A DNA stretch of 46,539 nt from Actinomycetota bacterium (GTDB taxonomy: Bacteria; Actinomycetota; Rubrobacteria; Rubrobacterales; Rubrobacteraceae). Below, piece by piece: positions 38,843 to 46,539 of this stretch (position 1 is the first letter of the stretch; each line of letters opens with the position of its first letter). The notes beneath the pieces were generated by a model. It searched no databases, was not told the origin of the DNA, and saw only the letters and a program-made list of their open reading frames with translations. The DNA lies in NCBI GenBank assembly GCA_902810695.1, contig CADDYV010000025.1:1-46539 (forward strand). The letters run 5' to 3'. The position numbers were made by a program, and so were the translations under genes.

Positions 38843-39949
38843 CTACAGCGTCTCCCTGCGCCGGAATCGCTGGCCGTAAGGGTGGCCGGTGTGGAGGCGT
38901 TCCATAGAGCTTATCGCCTGTATGCGCTCCAGGGCTAAAGTGTCGGCGGCGATGTTGGTGGGGACGCCGTCGCGTTTGGAGATGGCGATGATGCTCTTTA
39001 CCGAGTCGTAGATGCGCATAACGCGCTTGGTCGCCCTCCCGCGGTGGTAGCCTTCAAGCTCGTCTGCGACGTTTATGAGGCCGCCGGCGTTTATTACGTA
39101 GTCGGGGGCGTAGAGGATGCCGCGCTCGGCGAGCTCCCCGCCGTGACGCGGTTCGAGCAGAACATTGTTGGCGCTGCCGGCGACTATCCGGCAGCGCAGA
39201 CGGGGGATGGTCTCGTCGTTGATCACAGCCCCCAGCGCGCACGGGGCGAAGATGTCGCAGGGCATGGAGAGGATCTCATCGGGCTCGACCGGCTTGGCCC
39301 TGAACTGCCTGACCGCGCGCTCTACGGCCTCCTCCTCGACGTCGGTTACGATGAGGTGTGCGCCCTCCTCATGCAGCAGTTTGCACAGGTTGTGTCCCAC
39401 GTGACCCAGCCCCTGCACGGCGATCGTTCTGTCGTCCAGAGAGGTAGAGCCGAAGACCTCCTCGGCGCAGGCCCGCATCCCCTGCACGACGCCCAGCGCC
39501 GTCAGCGGCGAGGGATCGCCGGAGCCGCCGTGGGTTACGTCCACACCGACCACGTGCGAGGTCTCGACCTGGATGTGGGTGATGTCCTCAGTCGAGGTTC
39601 CCACGTCCTCGGCGACGATGTAGCGCCCGCCGAGGGTTTCGATGTAGCGCCCGAAAGAGCGGAAGAGCGCCTCGGACTTGTCCGTGTGCGGGTCGCCGAT
39701 GATCACCGACTTTCCGCCCCCAAGATTAAGGCCGCTCGCGGCGGCCTTGTAAGTCATCCCTCTTGCCAGGCGTAGAGCGTCTACTACTGCCTCATCCTCG
39801 GATGCATAGGGATACATCCGGCAGCCGCCTAGAGCCGGGCCTAGCGTGGTGTCGTGGATGGCTATGATGGCCTTCAGGCCAGTCTGACGGTCGTGACAGA
39901 ACACGATCTGCTCGTAGCGGTACTCCGCCAGCTTCTCGAAGATTTTCAC
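38843..39949 (-). CDS. Leucine dehydrogenase (Glu/Leu/Phe/Val dehydrogenase)
   Basis: NAD-dependent oxidative deamination of branched-chain amino acids to 2-oxo acids. A 368-residue protein matching leucine dehydrogenases. The marks are [16 protein letters not shown], the catalytic Lys in [13 protein letters not shown] near residue 80, and the Rossmann loop [15 protein letters not shown] near 180. [13 protein letters not shown] and [15 protein letters not shown] follow. The ATG at 39949 follows AAAGGAGGAG. It is convergent with the secreted protein and divergent from the acyl-CoA carboxylase operon, with only 105 bp between. The pairing fits degradation of Val/Ile/Leu towards acyl-CoAs that the carboxylase can use. 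Confidence 0.92.
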   Translation of the reverse strand: MKIFEKLAEYRYEQIVFCHDRQTGLKAIIAIHDTTLGPALGGCRMYPYASEDEAVVDALRLARGMTYKAAASGLNLGGGKSVIIGDPHTDKSEALFRSFGRYIETLGGRYIVAEDVGTSTEDITHIQVETSHVVGVDVTHGGSGDPSPLTALGVVQGMRACAEEVFGSTSLDDRTIAVQGLGHVGHNLCKLLHEEGAHLIVTDVEEEAVERAVRQFRAKPVEPDEILSMPCDIFAPCALGAVINDETIPRLRCRIVAGSANNVLLEPRHGGELAERGILYAPDYVINAGGLINVADELEGYHRGRATKRVMRIYDSVKSIIAISKRDGVPTNIAADTLALERIQAISSMERLHTGHPYGQRFRRRETL

Positions 39950-40040
39950 TTCTCCTCCTTTTCCCGGTAACTGAATCCGGGATTTAATTTTACTACCTCG
40001 CAGGGAGAGGCTCGGCAGAAAATCGCGTGCAGGCGCGTGC

Positions 40041-40046
40041 TAGAAT
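40041..40046 (+). promoter_or_regulatory. -10 element of the carboxylase operon (leaderless)
   Basis: TAGAAT ends 8 nt before the ATG at 40055, and no ribosome binding site is present. No clear -35 at the usual distance. Same geometry as at 2871, 3848 and 29613. Confidence 0.45.
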
Positions 40047-40054
40047 GCCCGGAT

Positions 40055-41629
40055 ATGCAAGGTGAAAGGCTCGGGGAGAGAAGTACCGCCGGTAAGATCG
40101 AGGGCCTGAAGAAGCTGCGCGAGGCTGCTGCGAACCCGGCTTCCGAGAACGCCGTCGCGCGCCAGAAGGAGAAGGGCAAGCTCACCGCCCGCGAACGCAT
40201 AGAGTTGCTTCTGGACGAGGGAACTTTCGTCGAGCTGGACCGCTACCGGGTGCACCGTTCCTACAACTTCGGGCTGGAGAAAAACCGGCCCCTGGGAGAC
40301 GGGGTCGTTACCGGGTACGGTGAGATCAACGGCAGGAAGGTCTGCGTCTTCTCGCAGGATTTTACGGTCTTCGGCGGTTCTCTGGGCGAGGTCTACGCGC
40401 AGAAGATCTGCAAGGTCATGGACCTCGCGCTCTCGACGGGATGCCCCATAATCGGGTTGAACGACTCGGGCGGGGCGCGCATCCAGGAGGGCGTGGTCTC
40501 TTTAGCGGGATACGCCGACATCTTCCACCGCAACGTCAGGGCTTCGGGGCTCGTGCCCCAGATCAGCGTCATCATGGGGCCGTGCGCGGGCGGGGCGGTC
40601 TACTCGCCCGCGATCACCGACTTCATCTTCATGGTCGAGGAGACGAGCCACATGTTCATCACCGGCCCCGATGTCATAAAGAGCGTAACCGGCGAGGAGG
40701 TCAGCTTCGAGGACCTGGGCGGCGCGGGGACGCACAGCACCAAAAGCGGCGTTGCCCACTTCTCCGCACCCGATGAAGAGACGTGCCTCGAAGACGTACG
40801 CTACCTGCTCTCGTTTTTGCCGGAAAACAACCTGGAGACGCCGCCGTACTACAAACCCACCGACTCGCCGGAGCGGATGGAGGAGGCTCTGGCCTCGCTC
40901 GTTCCCGACTCGCCCCGGCAACCCTACGACATCCGGGAGGCCGTCGGGATGGTCGTGGACGACGGGGAGTTCTACGAGGTGCAGGAAGGCTGGGCGCAGA
41001 ACCTCGTCGTCGGCTTCGCGAGGCTCGACGGGCACGCCATCGGCGTCGTCGGGAACCAGCCGATGGTGCTGGCGGGGACGCTGGATATAAACGCGAGCAT
41101 CAAGGGAGCGCGGTTCGTCCGCTTCTGCGATGCCTTCAACATCCCGCTTCTCACCTTCGTGGACGTGCCGGGGTTCATGCCGGGCACAGACCAGGAGTGG
41201 GGTGGCATCATCCGCCACGGAGCGAAGCTCCTCTACGCCTTCTCCGAGGCGACGGTCCCGAAGATGACCGTCATTACCCGTAAGGCTTACGGCGGGGCCT
41301 ACGACGTCATGTGCTCCAAGCACATCGGGGCGGACGTGAACGTCTCGTGGCCGACGGGTGAGATCGCGGTGATGGGCGCGCCCGCTGCGGTCGGGATCAT
41401 CTTCAGGCGCCAGATCTCCGAGGCCGAGAACCCGGAGGCCGAGCGCGAGGCGCTCATAGAGAACTACGAAGAGCAGTTCAACAACCCGATGGTCGCCGCC
41501 GAGATGGGATACCTGGACGACGTGATAGACCCGCGCGAGACGCGCCCCTACCTCATCAAAGCCTTGCAGATGGTCCGCTCCAAGCGCCCCGAGCGGCCGC
41601 AGCGCAAGCACGGAAACATCCCGCTTTAA
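40055..41629 (+). CDS. Acyl-CoA carboxylase, carboxyltransferase (beta) subunit
   Basis: Transfers CO2 from carboxybiotin to acetyl- or propionyl-CoA. A 524-residue crotonase-fold carboxyltransferase with both halves. The N-terminal half has [20 protein letters not shown] and the acyl-CoA site [20 protein letters not shown] with oxyanion [12 protein letters not shown]. The C-terminal half has [20 protein letters not shown] and [21 protein letters not shown]. Asp in AYGGAYDVM is the residue linked to propionyl-CoA preference in actinobacterial AccD5/PccB, so propionyl-CoA is the likely main substrate. The ATG at 40055 is set by the leaderless promoter; a TTG/CTG-type start 18 bases upstream is less likely. 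Confidence 0.93.
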   Translation: MQGERLGERSTAGKIEGLKKLREAAANPASENAVARQKEKGKLTARERIELLLDEGTFVELDRYRVHRSYNFGLEKNRPLGDGVVTGYGEINGRKVCVFSQDFTVFGGSLGEVYAQKICKVMDLALSTGCPIIGLNDSGGARIQEGVVSLAGYADIFHRNVRASGLVPQISVIMGPCAGGAVYSPAITDFIFMVEETSHMFITGPDVIKSVTGEEVSFEDLGGAGTHSTKSGVAHFSAPDEETCLEDVRYLLSFLPENNLETPPYYKPTDSPERMEEALASLVPDSPRQPYDIREAVGMVVDDGEFYEVQEGWAQNLVVGFARLDGHAIGVVGNQPMVLAGTLDINASIKGARFVRFCDAFNIPLLTFVDVPGFMPGTDQEWGGIIRHGAKLLYAFSEATVPKMTVITRKAYGGAYDVMCSKHIGADVNVSWPTGEIAVMGAPAAVGIIFRRQISEAENPEAEREALIENYEEQFNNPMVAAEMGYLDDVIDPRETRPYLIKALQMVRSKRPERPQRKHGNIPL

Positions 41630-41684
41630 GATATGCTGCCGGATAAAATGGTGTAGAGCACCTGGCAGGCGATTGGAGTTAGGC

Positions 41685-42638
41685 ATGTCGAAGAGCAAAG
41701 TATCTGAGGCTTCGGGTACCGTCCTGGATGCGATCGGAGATACCCCACTTATCGAGGTAGAAGGAATATGGTGCAAGCTGGAGTATCTGAACCCTTCGGG
41801 TTCGATCAAGGCGCGCATCGCCAAATACATGATCGAACGCGCCGAGCAGGAGGGCCTGCTCAAGCCCGGCGACACCATCGTCGAGGCCACATCCGGCAAT
41901 ACCGGAAACGCCCTCTCGATGGTCGCCGCCGTAAAGGGCTACAGGATGCTCGTGGTGATGCCGGAGGGGATGAGCTCGGAGAGGGTAGCCATAAGCCGGG
42001 CGTTTGGGGCCGATATCCTTCACGTTGGCCACTTCCACGTGGATGAGGCGCTCACCAAAGCCAGGGAGCTGGGACGCGAGGAGGGCTACTTCTGTCCGTC
42101 GCAGTTCGAGAGCGAGTGGAACGTGGAGGAGAACAGAGTATGGCTGGGACCGGAGATCCTCTCCCAGCTTCCCGAGGGAAGAGTGCCCGACGCGCTGGTG
42201 ATGGGAGTTGGCACGGGCGGGACGATCGTCGGGGTCGGGCAGACTTTCCGGGAAGTCAACCCCAGGGTGCGGCTGTTCGCGATGGAGCCCGACGAGTCTT
42301 GCACCATACTGTGCGGCGAGGTGGGTGAGCACCTGATCGAGGGGATCTCCGACGGGTTTATCCCCGGCATCTTCTCCCGACACCAGAACCTGGTGGACAC
42401 GACGCTCTCCGTCGGGAGCGAGGAGGCGGTCGAGGCGATGCGGTACCTGGCCAGGCGTTACGGGCTCTTCGTGGGACCTTCGAGCGGGGCGAACCTGGTG
42501 GCCGCCAGAAGAGTCAGGGAGAATCACCCGGAACTGAAGGCGGTTGTTACGCTGTTTTGCGACGAGGGTGAGAAGTACATCCAGGAGCACTTCGCGGAAC
42601 CGGACGAGGTGCAGGTGGACGCGGGGACGTTCTCCTGA
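41685..42638 (+). CDS. Second cysteine synthase-family PLP enzyme
   Basis: A 317-residue fold-type II PLP enzyme. It has IGDTPLIEVEGIWCKLEYLN, the Schiff-base Lys in NPSGSIKARIAKYM, the phosphate loop ATSGNTGNALSMVA, and GVGTGGTIVGVG. The family includes cysteine synthases, cystathionine beta-synthases and related beta-replacement enzymes. It differs from the CysM at 29.6 kb in the N-terminus and in the YFCPSQFESEWNVEEN segment, so it is probably not a simple duplicate. Its place, between carboxylase beta and epsilon/alpha, is unusual. The ATG 41685 (TTGGAGTTAGGC upstream) is preferred to the TTG four codons earlier. Substrate unresolved. Confidence 0.85.
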   Translation: MSKSKVSEASGTVLDAIGDTPLIEVEGIWCKLEYLNPSGSIKARIAKYMIERAEQEGLLKPGDTIVEATSGNTGNALSMVAAVKGYRMLVVMPEGMSSERVAISRAFGADILHVGHFHVDEALTKARELGREEGYFCPSQFESEWNVEENRVWLGPEILSQLPEGRVPDALVMGVGTGGTIVGVGQTFREVNPRVRLFAMEPDESCTILCGEVGEHLIEGISDGFIPGIFSRHQNLVDTTLSVGSEEAVEAMRYLARRYGLFVGPSSGANLVAARRVRENHPELKAVVTLFCDEGEKYIQEHFAEPDEVQVDAGTFS

Positions 42639-42835
42639 GACGCCCTGCTCCAGACCCCGAAGAAGCTGCCGCGATCCTGGCGGCCCTGAAAGTCCTGCGC
42701 CTGCAAGAGCCTGAGGGACCAGCGCCGCAGACGGGCCGATGGGAGCTTGCGGGGAGGATCGGGAGGCCGCTTTCGCCGTGGGCAGAGCTGGAAGGCTCGA
42801 TGTGGTCGTACCCTGACTGGGAGGGGCAAAGTTAG
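42635..42835 (+). CDS. Acyl-CoA carboxylase epsilon-like subunit (probable CTG start)
   Basis: A 66-residue frame fills the gap between the PLP enzyme and the alpha subunit: DPEEAAAILAALKVLRLQEP, then TGRWELAGRIGRPLSPWAEL and a WSYPDWEGQS end. Helix-plus-'W-x-x-(A/S)-(G/R)-R' tails and position match epsilon subunits that help assemble actinobacterial acyl-CoA carboxylases. No ATG, GTG or TTG precedes the helix in this frame; the CTG at 42635 overlaps the previous stop (CTGA), as GTGA and ATGA overlaps do elsewhere in the window. The stop is immediately followed by the ATG of alpha. It was found by reading frame continuity, so the start is inferred. Confidence 0.7.
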   Translation: MRRPAPDPEEAAAILAALKVLRLQEPEGPAPQTGRWELAGRIGRPLSPWAELEGSMWSYPDWEGQS

Positions 42836-44566
42836 ATGTTCGAGAAGGTGCTGGTGGCGAATCGCGGCGAGATCGCCGTCAGGATAATCCGCGCCCTGCG
42901 GGAGCTTGGCGTATCCAGCGTCGCTGTCTACTCGGACGCCGATAGGGAGTCGCTGCACGCGGAGCTTGCGGATGAGGCTTACCACGCCGGTCCGACGCCC
43001 GCTGTCGAGAGCTATCTGAACATCGAGAAACTCGTCGAGGTGGCGAGGCGTTCGGGAGCGGAGGCGGTGCATCCGGGGTACGGATTTCTGGCGGAGAGTG
43101 CCGCGTTCGCTCGGGCGGTTGGGGAGGCGGGGTTGGTCTGGATCGGACCTCACCCAGAGGCGATAGAGGCGATGGGCTCCAAGGTCGAGAGCCGCAGGAT
43201 CATGTCGAGGGCCGGGGTTCCGATCACACCCGGCACCGAAAACCCGATAGAATCCGCCGACGCCATTTTCGAGTTCGCCGGAGTGCATGGTTATCCGGTG
43301 GCGATCAAAGCCTCCGCGGGCGGCGGGGGCAAGGGCTTTGCCGTCGCATGGGACAAGACGGAGGCGAAAGGTGCCTTCGAGCGGGCGAGCCGGGAGGGTG
43401 AGGCGTACTTCGGGGACGGCGCCGTGTACCTGGAACGTTATCTTTCGGGACCGCGGCACATCGAGATACAGGTCCTGCGGGACCGGCACGGTAACGCCGT
43501 CCACCTCGGCGAGCGGGACTGCTCGATCCAGCGCCGCCACCAGAAGCTCGTCGAAGAGTGCCCCTCTCCCGCCATAGATCCCGCGATGCGCGAAGAGATG
43601 GGTGAGGCGGCGCTCCGGGCGGCGGAGGCCGTCGGGTACGACAACGTGGGAACCGTGGAGTTTCTGGTGCAGGACGAGGATTTCTACTTCCTGGAGATGA
43701 ACACCCGCGTGCAGGTCGAGCACCCCATAACCGAGGAGGTTACGGGGGTGGACATCGTGCAGACCGGCATCCGGATCGCCGCCGGAGAGCCCCTGCCCTT
43801 CTCGCAGGAGGAGATAAGCTGGCAGTGCCACGCCATAGAGGTCAGGCTGAACGCCGAAGACGCCGCGAACGGATTTGCCCCGAGTCCGGGCTTCGTTACC
43901 GTCTATGGGGAGCCGGGTGGACCCGGAGTACGGGTGGACTCCTCGCTTTGGGGGCCGGGGCTGGTCCCTGAATCCTACGACCCGCTCTTCGCCAAGCTCA
44001 TCGTCCGCGGCTCGGATCGGGAGGATGCTCTGCGGCGGCTGCGGCGCGCCCTTGCGGAGTTCAGGGTAGAGGGGATCTCCACGACGCTCCCGTTCTTTGA
44101 GGCGATTCTGGACGACGAGGTCTTCGTCTCGGGCAGATACACCACAGGGTTCATCGAAGAACGGATGGAGAAGCTGGAGATCGAAGCCGCTCCTGTCGGC
44201 GAGAAGGACGAGGCCCCGGAGAAAACGGTCCGGGAGGTCGAGGTCGAGGTGAACGGGAGGCTCTTCCGGGTGAAGGTCTACTCCGAAGGGGAGCAACCGG
44301 ATGACAGCGCGCCGAGGCGCAGGACCCTCACGAACCGGCGGGCGGCGGTGAGCGAGGGAGCGGTAACAGCCCCGATGCAGGGGACGATCGTGCGGGTGCT
44401 CGTCGAGGAAGGCCAGGAGGTCGCCACAGACGAGGCAGTGTGCGTGCTGGAGGCGATGAAGATGGAGAGTGAGATCCGCTCCCAGAGAGGCGGCACAGTC
44501 TCGAAGGTTCTCGTCGAGGAAGGCCAGACCGTGCGCTCCGGCGACCCGCTCATAATAGTAGAGTAA
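42836..44566 (+). CDS. Acyl-CoA carboxylase alpha subunit (biotin carboxylase + BCCP)
   Basis: A 576-residue biotin protein. Residues 1-445 are an ATP-grasp biotin carboxylase: VLVANRGEIAVRIIRALREL, the Gly-rich ATP loop KASAGGGGKGF, EMNTRVQVEHPITEEVTGVD, and DPLFAKLIVRG. A linker (~445-505) leads to the C-terminal biotinyl domain with EAMKMES; its Lys near residue 541 is biotinylated. Such alpha chains serve both acetyl- and propionyl-CoA carboxylases and pair with the beta and epsilon subunits encoded upstream. ATG 42836 directly follows the epsilon stop, with GGGAGGGG upstream. The linker shortness (no BT-domain) fits the actinobacterial AccA type. Confidence 0.95.
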   Translation: MFEKVLVANRGEIAVRIIRALRELGVSSVAVYSDADRESLHAELADEAYHAGPTPAVESYLNIEKLVEVARRSGAEAVHPGYGFLAESAAFARAVGEAGLVWIGPHPEAIEAMGSKVESRRIMSRAGVPITPGTENPIESADAIFEFAGVHGYPVAIKASAGGGGKGFAVAWDKTEAKGAFERASREGEAYFGDGAVYLERYLSGPRHIEIQVLRDRHGNAVHLGERDCSIQRRHQKLVEECPSPAIDPAMREEMGEAALRAAEAVGYDNVGTVEFLVQDEDFYFLEMNTRVQVEHPITEEVTGVDIVQTGIRIAAGEPLPFSQEEISWQCHAIEVRLNAEDAANGFAPSPGFVTVYGEPGGPGVRVDSSLWGPGLVPESYDPLFAKLIVRGSDREDALRRLRRALAEFRVEGISTTLPFFEAILDDEVFVSGRYTTGFIEERMEKLEIEAAPVGEKDEAPEKTVREVEVEVNGRLFRVKVYSEGEQPDDSAPRRRTLTNRRAAVSEGAVTAPMQGTIVRVLVEEGQEVATDEAVCVLEAMKMESEIRSQRGGTVSKVLVEEGQTVRSGDPLIIVE

Positions 44567-44570
44567 GAGC

Positions 44571-45662
44571 GTGGCCGAGCAGGCATCGGAGTTCGAGTGG
44601 CGCGGCGGGGGCGAGGAAGCCGAGATCTTCCTCTACGCGCCCGATGATTCCGCGTTCGAGCGGGTTCTTCCCGCCACCAGGATTCCCGGCGTGGGGAGCC
44701 CCGTATACGCCGCCGCATCCCAGGATGGTTTCGGATGGGCCGCCGCTTCCTCCTCGCACGTTGCACCGGACCTCTTCTCTGCTCCCGTTTGCGGATTGCT
44801 GTTAACCGCGGAGGTCGCTCTCGGGAACCTCGGGATGCCGCCGGAAGAGGTGCCACGTCTTATCTCACGCAACCTCACCGAGGTGCGCCTGCCTTCTCTC
44901 TCCGAAGCGGGGGTGCGCAGGATCTGCGAGTCCGGCGCGTACGGGGCCGCGGAGGACGGTCTGATCGAGGAAGAAGACCTGCAGTTCTTCGGCAGACGGG
45001 AGAGTGAGCCCGACTCGCTAATCCGCCGGGCGATATCCGCCGGAACGCGCGACTGGGACGAACCTGGAAAGGTGCAGGTGTACTCGATAGAGGAGATTCT
45101 GGACTCGGAGAGGGCGGAATCCAGGAATCTCGGAGCAGGTGCGCTTGCCGTAGTTACTTGGGTCGGAGCAGGAGAACTCGGGCGGCTCGCGCTCGATGCC
45201 CACCACCAGCGCATCGCGGACCGGGCCGAGAGCGGCGACTTCGGTGCGGAAGCGGATCTCCCGGCAGCTCCGGTGGATACCGAGGAAGCAGACGATCTCC
45301 TGGCGGCAGCCGGGGCCGCGTCCAACTTCGCGGACGGGCGCGCCGCGCTCTTGCTGTACGCGCTGAGGCGTTCCCTGGAGGAGGTTGCCGGAGCGTTGGG
45401 GCTGCGGGCGGTATGGATGGTCGGTGGGGTCGAGGATCAGGACGGTCTTCTCGTTCATCGCTGGAGGCTTGCTGCGGTGAGGGAGGGTGAAGTTCTGGTT
45501 GCGGGCGATAACGTGGCGGCGGGAGCAGGTAGGATGCTCGGAAGTGCTCCCGCCTTCGGTGTGCCGGAGAGCGAGGGACGCTGGATCTGGGAGGAAGCCG
45601 GGTTGCTGGAGCGTTTAGCCAGAATGCGCTCCATAGAGAGTGGGAGTCGGGAAAGACGATAG
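44571..45662 (+). CDS. Degenerate RtcB-like protein (catalytic residues lost)
   Basis: A 363-residue protein following alpha by 4 bp. Its blocks line up in order with RNA ligase RtcB. APDLFSAPVCGLLLTA matches the 'vGvDIGCGM' active-site strand, ALAVVTWVGAGELGRLALDA matches the 'iMlHSGSRGiG' block, and LAAAGAASNFADGRAALLLY, then VWMVGGVEDQDG, match the 'AmqFAslNR...HHNy' part. But the Asp of D-x-x-C-G is Ala (Cys kept), the His of HSGSRG is Thr, the later His is Gly, and the C-terminal HGAGRxMSR block is missing. It should bind no Mn/GTP in the normal way. The neighbourhood (carboxylase, DUF5654) does not explain it. Alignment by eye only. Confidence 0.5.
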   Translation: MAEQASEFEWRGGGEEAEIFLYAPDDSAFERVLPATRIPGVGSPVYAAASQDGFGWAAASSSHVAPDLFSAPVCGLLLTAEVALGNLGMPPEEVPRLISRNLTEVRLPSLSEAGVRRICESGAYGAAEDGLIEEEDLQFFGRRESEPDSLIRRAISAGTRDWDEPGKVQVYSIEEILDSERAESRNLGAGALAVVTWVGAGELGRLALDAHHQRIADRAESGDFGAEADLPAAPVDTEEADDLLAAAGAASNFADGRAALLLYALRRSLEEVAGALGLRAVWMVGGVEDQDGLLVHRWRLAAVREGEVLVAGDNVAAGAGRMLGSAPAFGVPESEGRWIWEEAGLLERLARMRSIESGSRERR

Positions 45663-45674
45663 GGAGGAGTCAGC

Positions 45675-45923
45675 TTGAGCAGCGAAGTTCTGGATAAGAT
45701 GTTGCAACTCATCACTGCGGCCTTCGGGCTGGTGGCGGCGCTGGCATGGAATGACGCCATCCAGACGCTGTTCGGGGCGGTTTTCGGCACGCAAGGAAAC
45801 CTTGCCGCCAAGTTTTTCTACGCGGTAGTCGTAACCGTTGTGATGGTCATCGCCACGGTAAGGCTCGGGAGGTTGGCCGAGCGGGTCCGGAAAGGAGAGG
45901 AAGAGGAGTCTACCTCTCCCTGA
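45675..45923 (+). CDS. DUF5654 family small membrane protein
   Basis: An 82-residue protein with a TTG start (SSEVLDKMLQLITAAFGLVA), a first helix (~8-25), AWNDAIQTLFGAVFGTQGN, and a second helix AKFFYAVVVTVVMVIATVRLG. The AWN-x-(A/T)-I..LF...FG pattern is that of DUF5654, a two-helix membrane family of unknown function. GGGAGGAG precedes the start. Likely the last gene of the carboxylase operon; its end overlaps the end of the convergent BFN gene by 14 bp. Confidence 0.8.
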   Translation: MSSEVLDKMLQLITAAFGLVAALAWNDAIQTLFGAVFGTQGNLAAKFFYAVVVTVVMVIATVRLGRLAERVRKGEEEESTSP

Positions 45924-46416
45924 AGTCCTCCGGAGAGACCCTGTTTACCCACTCCTTGAACTTGTCCACAACCTCCTCTTCGGGAGCTTCCTCCATAGAC
46001 TCCTCGAAGACGACGCTCGCCTCCTCTATGACTTCGTCGGAGGCGAAGATCTCAGCTCCGGATCTAATCGCCAGAGCTATAGCGTCCGAAGGCCGGGAGT
46101 CTACCTCCACGACGCGCCCATCTATCTCCAAGGTGATGGTGGCGTAGAAGGTGGACTCTTCGAGCCGGGTTACCGTTACCCGCTCCATGGAGCCGCCCAG
46201 CTCGTTGACGAGGTTTACCGCCAGGTCGTGGGTTAGAGGACGGGGAAACTCCTGGTTCTGGAGTTTCATGAGGATTGCACGGGCTATGTCCTGGCCGATC
46301 CAGATCGGGAGGTAGCGGTTATCGTCCTCGACCTTGAGTATCACGATAGGAGTGGAGCTGAAAAGATCCATGTTGATGCCGTAAATGGACATCCGGGTGA
46401 AGCCATCAGCGCTCAC
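45910..46416 (-). CDS. Bifunctional nuclease (BFN/DUF151) family protein
   Basis: A 168-residue protein of the DUF151/BFN family. Typical are the opening INMDLFSSTPIVILK with DDNRYLPIWIGQDIARAILM, the middle THDLAVNLVNELGGSMERV, and VEVDSRPSDAIALAIRSGAEIF, which carries the conserved RPSDA. The acidic tail (EESMEEAPEEEVVDKFKEWV) corresponds to the region near the putative UvrC-like UVR motif of relatives. Plant BFN1 is a nuclease; bacterial members are common in actinobacteria and their role is not settled. GTG start 46416 behind GAGAGGAGC. Confidence 0.9.
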   Translation of the reverse strand: MSADGFTRMSIYGINMDLFSSTPIVILKVEDDNRYLPIWIGQDIARAILMKLQNQEFPRPLTHDLAVNLVNELGGSMERVTVTRLEESTFYATITLEIDGRVVEVDSRPSDAIALAIRSGAEIFASDEVIEEASVVFEESMEEAPEEEVVDKFKEWVNRVSPEDFRER

Positions 46417-46463
46417 TGGTTATGCTCCTCTCACGCTGCGAAGCCGTGTATCTATACCAAGCA

Positions 46464-46538
46464 TCAGAGTAGATTGTACTTCCGGCGGTGCCGCTCTTCA
46501 ATCAGCTTGCCAGCCGCAATAACGTGTTGTACAGTATC
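46464..46538 (-). CDS. C-terminal end of a protein running off the right edge
   Basis: Reading leftward, the last 24 codons of a frame (ending ...HVIAAGKLIEERHRRKYNLL, stop TGA at 46466-46464) look coding: helical, charged, with no rare-codon runs. It stands 47 bp before the BFN gene, perhaps as the upstream gene of that operon. Too short to name. Confidence 0.35.
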   Translation of the reverse strand, partial: DTVQHVIAAGKLIEERHRRKYNLL

Positions 46539-46539
46539 C

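Noticed and set aside
44571-45662. Functional RtcB RNA ligase
   Set aside because: Metal-binding Asp and His residues and the C-terminal active-site block are missing, so ligase function should not be assigned.

Overview
The window is high-GC bacterial DNA with long, tightly packed genes, many GTG or TTG starts, frequent start/stop overlaps (GTGA, ATGA, TGATG) and a tRNA gene without an encoded CCA. Several gene sets point to Actinomycetota: CysM/Mec/CysO/MoeZ cysteine synthesis, ergothioneine genes, and an acyl-CoA carboxylase with a small epsilon subunit. The mix with leucine dehydrogenase, a CHRD-like secreted protein and a DdrA/Rad52-like protein suggests a Rubrobacter-like lineage. This is an inference from content; no 16S is present.

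Layout. 1-2.8 kb: a DUF4239 membrane protein with a homopolymer frameshift at the left edge, a two-domain VOC protein, tRNA-Lys(CTT), a terminator and a GNAT acetyltransferase. 2.9-6.8 kb: the least ordinary stretch. It holds a STAS-HATPase fusion, a STAS-like (DUF4325)-winged-helix protein, a Rad52/DdrA-type annealing protein, two small Cys-rich zinc-ribbon-like proteins, a short helical protein and a group 2 sigma-70 factor, all on one strand. 6.9-13.6 kb: ATP-type PEP carboxykinase, a heterodimeric ABC exporter, and glyA behind a ZTP (pfl) riboswitch. 13.6-18.1 kb: EamA transporter, aldo/keto reductase, zinc MDR dehydrogenase and a divergent LarA-like isomerase. 18.1-23.6 kb: a broken CHRD/secreted-protein chimera, a TetR-MFS drug efflux pair with an operator, two related small membrane proteins, and a TVP38-family protein. 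23.6-27.3 kb: an egtB-egtC-egtD cluster whose egtD is a wreck, headed by a quinone oxidoreductase. 27.5-33.2 kb: a phasin-like protein, methylmalonate-semialdehyde dehydrogenase, the CysM-Mec-CysO-MoeZ operon and a second VOC protein. 33.5-38.8 kb: an SDR, a complete ECF transporter operon, a membrane protein/XRE regulator pair with a 45-bp dyad operator, and a secreted protein. 38.8-46.5 kb: leucine dehydrogenase, an acyl-CoA carboxylase operon (beta, a cysteine-synthase-like gene, epsilon, alpha) followed by a degenerate RtcB-like protein and DUF5654, then a bifunctional-nuclease-domain protein.

How genes work together. Sulfur and redox metabolism recurs: protein-thiocarboxylate cysteine synthesis, a second PLP sulfhydrylase-type enzyme, and a damaged ergothioneine route. 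Branched-chain amino acid and propionate catabolism also recurs: leucine dehydrogenase, MMSDH and acyl-CoA carboxylase. Several genes carry a -10 element ending only 6-9 nt before the start codon, so leaderless mRNAs look common here.

The best candidates for something undescribed are the 2.9-6.8 kb STAS/HATPase/annealing-protein/sigma cluster, the catalytically stripped RtcB paralogue next to the carboxylase, and the ECF transporter with one degenerate ATP site. Assignments rest on reading motifs by eye; no database search was run.
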